From Clostridiales bacterium (lineage in GTDB: Bacteria; Bacillota; Clostridia; Peptostreptococcales; JAAYPU01): 5,274 nucleotides of DNA. Under the pieces are notes generated by a model that made no database searches, had not been told where the DNA came from, and saw only the letters and a program-made list of their open reading frames with translations. The position numbers and the translations under genes were made by a program. Positions 1 through 4,753 of this stretch are shown piece after piece (positions within the stretch are counted from its first letter, which is position 1; each line of letters opens with the position of its first letter). Where the stretch lies: contig JAAYPU010000176.1 in the NCBI GenBank assembly GCA_012519645.1, positions 1 through 5,274 of the forward strand. Reading direction: 5' to 3'.

Positions 1-72
1 TACAATAATTGCATCGCTCCCGCTTATTCTCATCAATTCTGCAACTAATGTATCGTGATCATATGCATATTG
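1..72 (-). other. Stretch after the recombinase stop, no gene assignable
   Basis: Two minus-strand frames stay open to the window edge. One is in frame with the recombinase after its TGA (QYAYDHDTLVAELMRISGSD...), the other reads ...ENKRERCNYC. A gene could begin here, for example at the ATG at 33-31, but there is no clear ribosome binding site and too little sequence to name a product. Confidence 0.3.
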
Positions 73-352
73 TCAGGCTGTCTGTTCACTTTTCTTTGAA
101 TGATACGCTTCACGTCTCATAGCCAGTGTTTTTTCATATCTCTCTTTTGCAATAGGGTCTCCATTCAATGCATCTTCACGCATTTTTCTGTAGCTCTTCA
201 CTGTGGCTCTAACCTGATACTGTTTACGCTCTGCAAGCTGACTCTGTGCTTCCTGATCTCCGGCTTCCGCTCTGGCTCTCAAGGCTTCCATCTGCTCCTT
301 TCTTCTTGCGGTATGCCGTCTGTTGTATTCTGCATTTCTCTCTTCCAAATAT
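73..352 (-). pseudogene. 3' remnant of the large serine recombinase gene, cut off by the IS21-family insertion
   Basis: This stretch encodes the last 90 residues of the recombinase whose main part lies at 2546-4663; the TGA stop is at 73-75. Joining the two parts across one copy of the 7-bp duplication keeps the frame: ...DPEYAKYL from the large part continues as EERNAEYNRR here. The remnant holds the third tail repeat unit, with AEAGDQEA and NGDPIA motifs (restored residues 735-739 and 768-772), and ends SKKSEQTA. It is rich in Arg, Lys, Glu and Ala and is probably helical. The only start codon available at its head is a TTG inside the target duplication, with no ribosome binding site upstream in the IS end, so it is probably not translated on its own. 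The identification as a gene remnant is firm; the function of the tail is unknown. Confidence 0.93.
346..352. repeat. Target site duplication, left copy (CAAATAT)
   Basis: CAAATAT here is repeated directly at 2546-2552, on the other side of the IS. Seven base pairs fits the 4-8 bp duplications known for IS21-family elements. The match can be extended to 8 bp (CAAATATT), but the inverted repeats align best if the following T is the first base of the IS. Deleting the IS plus one copy restores the recombinase reading frame, which independently supports this boundary. Confidence 0.93.
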
Positions 353-398
353 TATAAATGTTACACTAAACATGTAAGAAAACGATCATTTAAGAATG
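353..398 (+). repeat. IS21-family left terminal inverted repeat
   Basis: Aligned without gaps to the reverse complement of 2500-2545, 33 of 46 positions match. The conserved blocks are TATAAATGT (repeat positions 1-9), GTAAG (22-26), GATC (32-35) and TTTAAGAATG (37-46). IS21-family ends usually hold several transposase-binding blocks, and these conserved islands are the likely IstA contacts. The repeat ends about 50 bp before the istA start codon. Confidence 0.88.
362..367 (+). promoter_or_regulatory. Candidate -10 hexamer TACACT for an IS end-to-end junction promoter
   Basis: TACACT matches the -10 consensus at 4 of 6 positions and starts at base 10 of the IS. If the two IS ends are joined with a 2-3 bp spacer, as in IS21 tandems or circles, the TTGACA of the right end (2534-2539) lies 17-18 bp upstream and forms a near-consensus promoter reading into istA. 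IS21 itself is known to build a junction promoter in this way. Here it is inferred only from sequence and spacing. Confidence 0.55.
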
Positions 399-419
399 CA
401 TGAAATTGTCTTTATAAGT

Positions 420-425
420 TATAAT
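420..425 (+). promoter_or_regulatory. Candidate resident istA promoter (-10 TATAAT)
   Basis: A perfect TATAAT lies 16 bp before the istA ribosome binding site. No good -35 box sits at 16-18 bp spacing: the hexamer at 17 bp is TGCATG (397-402), and the better TTGTCT (406-411) is only 8 bp away. The weak -35 suggests low basal transposase expression, which would fit an element that relies on a junction promoter. The region is so AT-rich that a chance match is quite possible. Confidence 0.35.
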
Positions 426-441
426 TATCTCATGAATTTTT

Positions 442-446
442 GGAGG
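442..446 (+). promoter_or_regulatory. istA ribosome binding site (GGAGG)
   Basis: GGAGG ends 5 bases before the ATG at 452. It overlaps the alternative TTG start at 440, so it decides in favour of the ATG (MLIKTNIY...) as the true start. Confidence 0.85.
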
Positions 447-451
447 TAATT

Positions 452-1747
452 ATGCTTATAAAAACTAATATTTACAAAGAAATAAAAATAAATAAATTGG
501 AAGATCTTCCTAAATTGCAAATTCTTATGGAGGAAAATAATTTGAAAGTGAATAAAAGCCAAATTGCTAGAGAGTTTGGAGTTGATCCTAGAACTGTAGG
601 AAAATATTTAAATGGATATATAAAACCTTCTCATAGAAAAAGAAAATCTAAAATTGATAGATTTGAACCTATTATAAAATCACTTCTTGGTAAAGATTCT
701 ATTCAAGTATTCTATTACAAGAGAGTTTTATGGCAATATCTTAAAGATAACTATAATCTCGACTGCGCACAGTCTTCGTTTAGAAGATACATATCTAACA
801 AGCCTGAATTTAATGATTACTTTAAAAGAAGGCAAAAAGGAAATATATCTAATAGCTCTATAATGAGATATGAAACGGCTAAAGGACAACAAGCTCAATT
901 AGACTGGAAAGAAAATATTAATTTTATACTAAATACTGGTGAAGTAATCAATATAAACATATTTGTTCTGATTCTTTCTTATTCAAGATTCAGAGTATAT
1001 AAACTATCACTAGATAAATCTCAAGAAATATTGTTTTCATTTTTAAATGAAGCATTTGAAACATTTGGAGGAGTTCCTAAGGAATTATTAACAGATAATA
1101 TGAAAACAATTATGGATGAAGCAAGAACAAATTATAGAAAGGGAAAGGTAAACAATAAATTTCAACAATTTGCTGATGATTATGGCTTTAAAGTCCGTCC
1201 CTGCATAGCAGGAAGACCGAATACTAAAGCTAAAGTAGAAGCTCCAATGAAGCTACTCGATGAAATAAGAGCTTACAATGGACAACTTGACTATGAAGGG
1301 CTTGTAAAGCTTATTGAAAAATTAAATAATAGAATAAATAGTTCATGTCATACAACTACTGGTAAAATACCAATTCTACATTTGGAAAAAGAAAAAGATT
1401 TCTTACTTGAACTGCCTAAGGAACAAATAAGAAATCAATACAATATTACCACTACTAATGTTAAAGTCAACCGTCAAAGTATGATTACATACAAATCAAA
1501 CCAATATTCTGTACCACCAGAATACATAGGTAAAAGACTAAAACTACAAGTATATGATAACCAACTACATGTATATTTTAACACAGATTTAGTTACTATT
1601 CATCATATAAAAAATCAAAAATTAAATTATCATGTTAATCATTACTTAGAAATTAGTTCTTTAACTTTTAATAATAAGGATTATAAAATGATGCAAATGG
1701 CAAAAAATAATTTAAATATGATAGGAGAAGTATACAAAAATGAATAG
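452..1747 (+). CDS. istA: IS21-family transposase IstA (431 aa)
   Basis: IstA is the DDE-type transposase that binds the IS ends and cuts and joins DNA. Near the N-terminus, residues 34-53 (NKSQIAREFGVDPRTVGKYL) form a helix-turn-helix, followed by a basic stretch (HRKRKSK, 61-67). The RNase H-like catalytic core carries D151 (QLDW), D215 (LTDNM) and E263 (the KVEAPM segment), with 63 and 47 residues between them, and GRPNTKAK just before the Glu, all as expected for IS21 transposases. Residues from about 335 on resemble the small C-terminal beta domain of the family (SVPPEYIGKRL). Length is normal and no motif is broken. The ATG at 452 follows a strong GGAGG. The 3' end overlaps istB by 8 bases, indicating coupled translation. 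It is transcribed opposite to the interrupted recombinase. Confidence 0.96.
   Translation: MLIKTNIYKEIKINKLEDLPKLQILMEENNLKVNKSQIAREFGVDPRTVGKYLNGYIKPSHRKRKSKIDRFEPIIKSLLGKDSIQVFYYKRVLWQYLKDNYNLDCAQSSFRRYISNKPEFNDYFKRRQKGNISNSSIMRYETAKGQQAQLDWKENINFILNTGEVININIFVLILSYSRFRVYKLSLDKSQEILFSFLNEAFETFGGVPKELLTDNMKTIMDEARTNYRKGKVNNKFQQFADDYGFKVRPCIAGRPNTKAKVEAPMKLLDEIRAYNGQLDYEGLVKLIEKLNNRINSSCHTTTGKIPILHLEKEKDFLLELPKEQIRNQYNITTTNVKVNRQSMITYKSNQYSVPPEYIGKRLKLQVYDNQLHVYFNTDLVTIHHIKNQKLNYHVNHYLEISSLTFNNKDYKMMQMAKNNLNMIGEVYKNE
1723..1727 (+). promoter_or_regulatory. istB ribosome binding site inside istA (AGGAG)
   Basis: AGGAG lies inside the last codons of istA, 12 bases before the istB ATG at 1740. 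That is slightly long spacing, but together with the 8-base gene overlap it supports re-initiation or translational coupling from istA. Confidence 0.6.
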
Positions 1748-2492
1748 TACATATAATCAATTAGTAAAAAATCTAGAATATCTGAAAATGAAGCAAATGA
1801 TTACACAGCTTAATGAAGTTATTGACTTTACAACAAAAAATAATTTATCGTTTGTTGATGCATTAATAAAACTTACAACGTATGAAATAGACTATAAAGA
1901 AGCAACTATGATAAAAGCAATGGTTAAGGTAGGAGCTTTCCCGCATAATAAAGAAATAAAGGACTTCGACTTTGATTTTCAACCAAGTGTTAATAAAGAT
2001 CAAATATTAGATTTTGCTTCATTAAGATTTATAGAATCTAATGAAAATATTGTATTTTTAGGATCTAGTGGTGTTGGTAAAACTCATTTAGCAACTTCTA
2101 TTGGTATCGCTGCCGCGAAGCGAAGATATAGTACTTATTTTATAAAATGTAATGATTTATTACAACAATTAAAAAGAGCAAAACTTGAAAATAGACTAGA
2201 TGCAAGACTAAAACATTTCAGTAAATATAAACTACTAATTATTGATGAATTAGGGTATTTGCCGATTGATAAAGAAGATTCTAAATTATTTTTTCAACTT
2301 GTGGACAAGCGCTATGAAACTAAAAGCACGATATTGACTACAAATATAAATTTTAATGCATGGGATGATATTTTCCTAGATCCTATAATTGCAAATGCTA
2401 TTTTAGATAGACTACTTCATCATGCACATGTAGTTTCAATTACTGGCAATTCATATAGATTAAAAGATCATATGAATTTTGAAGAAGAATAA
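1740..2492 (+). CDS. istB: IS21-family helper ATPase IstB (250 aa)
   Basis: IstB is a DnaC/DnaA-like AAA+ ATPase that assembles on target DNA, directs IstA to the insertion site and is needed for efficient transposition. The N-terminal helical region (1 to about 75) contains LEYLKMKQM and TTYEIDYKEA segments typical of IstB. Walker A is GSSGVGKT at 108-115, Walker B is LLIIDELGYLP at 165-175, the sensor 1-like TTN lies at 200-202, and a candidate arginine finger sits in LDRLLHH (R224). Length is typical for the family and no key residue is missing. The start ATG overlaps the end of istA by 8 bases; the TAA stop is 53 bp before the right IS end. Chromosomal DnaC proteins resemble it, but the pairing with istA and the IS boundaries settle the assignment. 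Confidence 0.96.
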   Translation: MNSTYNQLVKNLEYLKMKQMITQLNEVIDFTTKNNLSFVDALIKLTTYEIDYKEATMIKAMVKVGAFPHNKEIKDFDFDFQPSVNKDQILDFASLRFIESNENIVFLGSSGVGKTHLATSIGIAAAKRRYSTYFIKCNDLLQQLKRAKLENRLDARLKHFSKYKLLIIDELGYLPIDKEDSKLFFQLVDKRYETKSTILTTNINFNAWDDIFLDPIIANAILDRLLHHAHVVSITGNSYRLKDHMNFEEE

Positions 2493-2499
2493 AATACTA

Positions 2500-2545
2500 C
2501 ATTCTTAAAAGATCAAAAACTTACGTGAATAACTTGACATTTATA
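2500..2545 (-). repeat. IS21-family right terminal inverted repeat
   Basis: Read inward on the minus strand this repeat starts TATAAATGTCAAG and matches the left end (353-398) at 33 of 46 positions. It contains an outward-facing TTGACA and also supplies the TGA stop (2513-2515) that now ends the recombinase frame. Confidence 0.88.
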
Positions 2546-4663
2546 CAAATATTTCGCATATTCAGGGTCATTTTCTGCTCTCTGCTTACGCTTTTCTGCT
2601 GATTTCCTTGAACGTTCTCTTGCAATAGCTCTACGCTCCTCAAGCTCTCTGACGGCTTCCTGATTGCCTTTTTCTGCCTGCTCCTTTAATTCTGCCAAAG
2701 CAATCTTTTTCTTCTTTGTAGCACGCTCCTGACGTTTCTTTTCCCTTTCCAATGCCAAGCGTTCTTTCTCTTCCATCTTCGCCCGATATTCAGGGTCAGA
2801 CATTCTCAATTCTCGCATTTTTTCAGATCTCTTACGGTTGTTCTGTCTGCCTTTTTCAAGGATTGCTTTATATTCTGCCATAGCTTCAGGATCTCCAGCT
2901 TCTGCTTTTGCCTTGATCTCTGCACGCTTCTGATTTCTTTTCTGCGTAGATTTCTTAGAAGATTTTCTCTTTCTTTCAGCAATCTCTTCCGCTCTGCGTG
3001 CTTCCTCTGACTGCAAGGCTTCCACTTCATCCTCACTGAGTGGAAGAACAAAATTTCCAATGAAATTGAAATAAATATCCACTTGCTGAGTACGGTCTTT
3101 TGTTCTGCCACCCTCTGCTTCATGAATTACAACCTTTTCAATGAAATCATTAAGCATAGGTGTTGTCAGTTCCTCAAAATCTCGGTATTTCTTAACCAGT
3201 CGCACAAATTTATCAATCTGCACTGCCTTAGTGGATATACGTTCTGTAGCAGTTTCAAGTTCTGAAATTCTCTGCTCTAGGTTGCTTTGTTCGGTGTCAT
3301 ATTCTGTCATAAGGCGGTTAAACTGTCTCTCCGGCAATCGCCCCAGTGTGAAATTCTCATACAGACCTTTTATCAGATCATCCAAATCCATCATACGACG
3401 TTTTGCTTCTATCAACTCTTTTTTATCATCTGTATTATCCTTTTCACACTGCAATTCATACTGTGCTTTCAACTGTTCTACAAACTCTTTTTCATCTTTA
3501 AGGACATACTGTGACACTCTCTTAGTTGCCTGATAAATCAGCATTTCTATTGTGCTTGCCTTGATATAGTGACCAGTACATGAATGATATTTATTGTGGT
3601 ACCGGCTACACCGGAATGCCTGATTGCTGTCATATATTTTCCCATCCTTTGGCTTTGAATTGATATATGCCAGTCTGCTTCCACAATCCGCACAATAAAG
3701 AAGTCCTGACAGCCTGTGCGCAGGCTTTTCACTGTTTCGCCTTGGAGATACCCTTTTTCTCATTCTCTGCGCTTTATCATATGTTTCCTGATCAATGATA
3801 GCTTCATGTGTATTGTAAAAGACAAGCAGTTCGTCCTCATTTGCAATTCTTTTCCGTTTTGTCTTAAAATTATCCCTCGTTGTCTTCCCAAGAACGGTAT
3901 GCCCCAAATACTCACGTCTGTTCAAAATATAGCCCACTGTTGTAGCATTCCATGTATAAGGGTCATGGTAATTCGTACACTGGCAATCCTCAGGATGATT
4001 CTGTCTCGCATAAGCCGAAGGAATAAGGATTTTATCCTCTGACAAGGTATCTGCTATTGCGGTTGCACCCATTCCATCACAAGCAAGCTGAAAAATGCGT
4101 CTGACAACCGAAGCAGAAGCTTCATCAACATACAATGTCTGCTTATCCTCAGGCTTTCTGTAATATCCATAAGGCACTGCACCGCTGACACGTTTTCCGT
4201 CTCGCATTTTTGCCTTGAACACTGCCTTGATTTTCTTACTGGTATCTTTTGCATACCACTCATTCATGATATTCAGAAATGGTGTAAAATCATTATCTGC
4301 CGGATTGGCACTGTCAACTCCGTTATTTACTGCAATAAAACGGACATTTTTCTTAGGGAACATCATTTCCGTATAGAAACCTACTTGCAGATAGTTTCTG
4401 CCAAATCGGGACATATCTTTGACGATCACTGTTCCCACTCTGCCGGCTTCAATCTCTGTCAGCAAAGAATTGAATGCCGGTCTGTTGAAGTTCGTTCCTG
4501 AATATCCATCATCACTGAAATGCTGAATATTACCAAAGCTATGTTGCACTGCATAATCTTCCAGATACTTCTTCTGGTTTGTTATGGAGTTGGATTCGCC
4601 CTGCATCTCATCATCACGGGACAGACGCTCGTAAAGTGCTGTTATTCTGTTATCTTTAGCCAT
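2513..4663 (-). CDS. Large serine recombinase (TnpX/TndX-like), C-terminal tail truncated by the IS
   Basis: Large serine recombinases excise and integrate mobile elements through a serine-DNA link. Residues 1 to about 150 are the resolvase catalytic domain: YERLSRDD carries the likely nucleophile S15, and VKDMSRFGRN (81-90) the conserved arginines. About 160-300 is the recombinase DNA-binding domain (SGAVPYGYYRKPEDK), 318-375 a zinc ribbon (C324, C327, C352, C362), 390-480 a coiled coil, and 490-545 a DUF4368-like region. From 551 a charged repeat tail begins. The IS cuts in after residue 706 and adds 10 foreign residues (YKCQVIHVSF), giving 716 instead of 796. The ATG at 4663 is preferred over an ATG 39 bp upstream because AAAGGAG stands 8 bases before it. 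All known catalytic and DNA-binding parts survive, so activity is possible but unproven. The gene reads away from the broken virD4, as expected for a recombinase at an element end. Confidence 0.93.
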   Translation of the reverse strand: MAKDNRITALYERLSRDDEMQGESNSITNQKKYLEDYAVQHSFGNIQHFSDDGYSGTNFNRPAFNSLLTEIEAGRVGTVIVKDMSRFGRNYLQVGFYTEMMFPKKNVRFIAVNNGVDSANPADNDFTPFLNIMNEWYAKDTSKKIKAVFKAKMRDGKRVSGAVPYGYYRKPEDKQTLYVDEASASVVRRIFQLACDGMGATAIADTLSEDKILIPSAYARQNHPEDCQCTNYHDPYTWNATTVGYILNRREYLGHTVLGKTTRDNFKTKRKRIANEDELLVFYNTHEAIIDQETYDKAQRMRKRVSPRRNSEKPAHRLSGLLYCADCGSRLAYINSKPKDGKIYDSNQAFRCSRYHNKYHSCTGHYIKASTIEMLIYQATKRVSQYVLKDEKEFVEQLKAQYELQCEKDNTDDKKELIEAKRRMMDLDDLIKGLYENFTLGRLPERQFNRLMTEYDTEQSNLEQRISELETATERISTKAVQIDKFVRLVKKYRDFEELTTPMLNDFIEKVVIHEAEGGRTKDRTQQVDIYFNFIGNFVLPLSEDEVEALQSEEARRAEEIAERKRKSSKKSTQKRNQKRAEIKAKAEAGDPEAMAEYKAILEKGRQNNRKRSEKMRELRMSDPEYRAKMEEKERLALEREKKRQERATKKKKIALAELKEQAEKGNQEAVRELEERRAIARERSRKSAEKRKQRAENDPEYAKYLYKCQVIHVSF
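2534..2562 (+). promoter_or_regulatory. Outward promoter candidate at the right IS end (TTGACA, 17 bp, CATATT)
   Basis: A perfect consensus -35 TTGACA (2534-2539) sits 6 bp inside the right IS end and points out of the element. At this site a CATATT (2557-2562, 4 of 6 matches to the -10 consensus) follows after exactly 17 bp, partly made by recombinase DNA. Such a hybrid promoter would transcribe the antisense strand of the recombinase gene. IS21-family ends are known to carry an outward -35 box; activity at this site is inferred. Confidence 0.5.
2546..2552. repeat. Target site duplication, right copy (CAAATAT)
   Basis: This is the direct copy of 346-352. On the minus strand it covers codons of recombinase residues KYL, the last native ones before the IS. 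Confidence 0.93.
2546..2944 (-). repeat. Degenerate tandem repeat units in the recombinase C-terminal tail
   Basis: In the restored protein the tail has three tandem units, each with an A motif of the type AEAGDPEA and, 32-33 residues later, a B motif of the type (S/N)DPEY. A motifs start at G590, G666 and G735; B motifs at S622, N698 and, degenerate, G768. Units 1 and 2 are exactly 76 residues apart by both motifs; units 2 and 3 are 69-70 apart. Motifs are joined by Lys/Arg/Glu-rich probable helix. The part given here holds units 1 and most of 2; unit 3 lies in the remnant at 73-345. I know no function for this repeat. Confidence 0.7.
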
Positions 4664-4671
4664 TTTCTCAG

Positions 4672-4678
4672 CTCCTTT
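4672..4678 (-). promoter_or_regulatory. Recombinase ribosome binding site (AAAGGAG)
   Basis: AAAGGAG on the minus strand ends 8 bases before the ATG at 4663. It decides the start: the frame stays open upstream to 4702, with another ATG at 4681, but those starts lack such a site. Confidence 0.85.
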
Positions 4679-4694
4679 CATAATGCTAAAAAAT

Positions 4695-4748
4695 AAGAAC
4701 ACACAGAAAACACTTCATTTTTTAATGTCCTATTTTCTCTGTATTCTT
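4695..4748. repeat. Imperfect palindrome next to the virD4/recombinase junction
   Basis: Two 25-base arms (4695-4719 and 4724-4748) are inverted copies matching at 19 of 25 positions, separated by TTTT. The outer parts (AAGAA, ACA, AGAAAA) match best. It lies between the truncated virD4 and the recombinase start, where an attachment site with recombinase-binding arms or an operator would be expected. On the minus strand it is followed by a TATTTTTT run, so an AT-rich terminator protecting the recombinase from virD4 read-through is another option. No convincing -35/-10 pair for the recombinase was found in this intergenic stretch. Confidence 0.6.
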
Positions 4749-4753
4749 AAAAT

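Larger units (their letters stand above)
353..2545 (+). mobile_element. Complete IS21-family insertion sequence, 2193 bp
   Basis: The element carries istA (DDE transposase) and istB (AAA+ helper ATPase) in overlapping tandem order, the defining layout of the IS21 family. It is bounded by 46-bp imperfect inverted repeats (33 of 46 positions match) beginning TATAAATGT and is flanked by a 7-bp direct duplication. Both genes are intact with all key motifs, so the element may still be active. It lies antisense to the recombinase gene it interrupts. Base composition is far more AT-rich than the flanks (13 G+C in the 60 bases at 481-540, against 25 at 4081-4140), suggesting recent arrival from a lower-GC donor. 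The precise IS name cannot be given from the sequence alone. Confidence 0.96.
1..4753 (-). mobile_element. Serine-recombinase element integrated into virD4 (one end in view)
   Basis: The virD4 frame breaks right after its conserved TDPKG motif and is followed within 91 bp by a large serine recombinase reading away from the break. This is the layout of a Tn4451- or Tn5397-type element inserted in another element's gene. The end nearest virD4 lies at or a few bases either side of 4754-4762; the exact crossover cannot be fixed without the other end, which is beyond position 1. Cargo and possible mobilisation genes are not in the window. The alternative is that virD4 was truncated by deletion and the recombinase is simply next to it. 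Confidence 0.6.

Noticed and set aside
73..348. Separate 91-residue gene starting at a TTG on the minus strand
   Set aside because: The TTG is a leucine codon inside the IS target duplication, has no ribosome binding site, and the encoded residues continue the recombinase tail in frame once the IS is removed.
100..357. Plus-strand open frame of 85 codons
   Set aside because: It lies antisense to the recombinase tail remnant, is rich in Cys, Phe, Leu and Ser as expected for the complement of a Lys/Glu/Arg-rich coding strand, and lacks a ribosome binding site.
440..451. TTG start at 440 for istA
   Set aside because: It overlaps the GGAGG ribosome binding site, so the ATG at 452 is the start.
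359..2539. IS borders at TGT...ACA instead of TATAAATGT...
   Set aside because: IS21-family ends often begin with TG, but with these borders the flanks (ATTATAAA and TTTATACA) show no direct duplication, whereas 353-2545 gives a 7-bp duplication and restores the recombinase frame.
2806..3123. Minus-strand open frame of 105 codons overlapping the recombinase
   Set aside because: It is an out-of-frame shadow of the repetitive, basic tail region; no own start signal and no recognisable domain.
3083..3533. Three plus-strand open frames antisense to the recombinase coiled-coil region
   Set aside because: They overlap one another and an evident conserved gene, show Ser/Phe/Cys-rich antisense composition and have no ribosome binding sites.
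3547..4263. Further minus- and plus-strand open frames of 61-108 codons within the recombinase
   Set aside because: All are shadows of a frame with clear family motifs (resolvase, recombinase domain, zinc ribbon).
4664..4702. Upstream start of the recombinase adding 13 residues (MFLFFSIMKGAEK)
   Set aside because: AAAGGAG stands 8 bases before the ATG at 4663, and the family starts close to the ALYERLSRDD motif; the extra residues come from the AT-rich leader.
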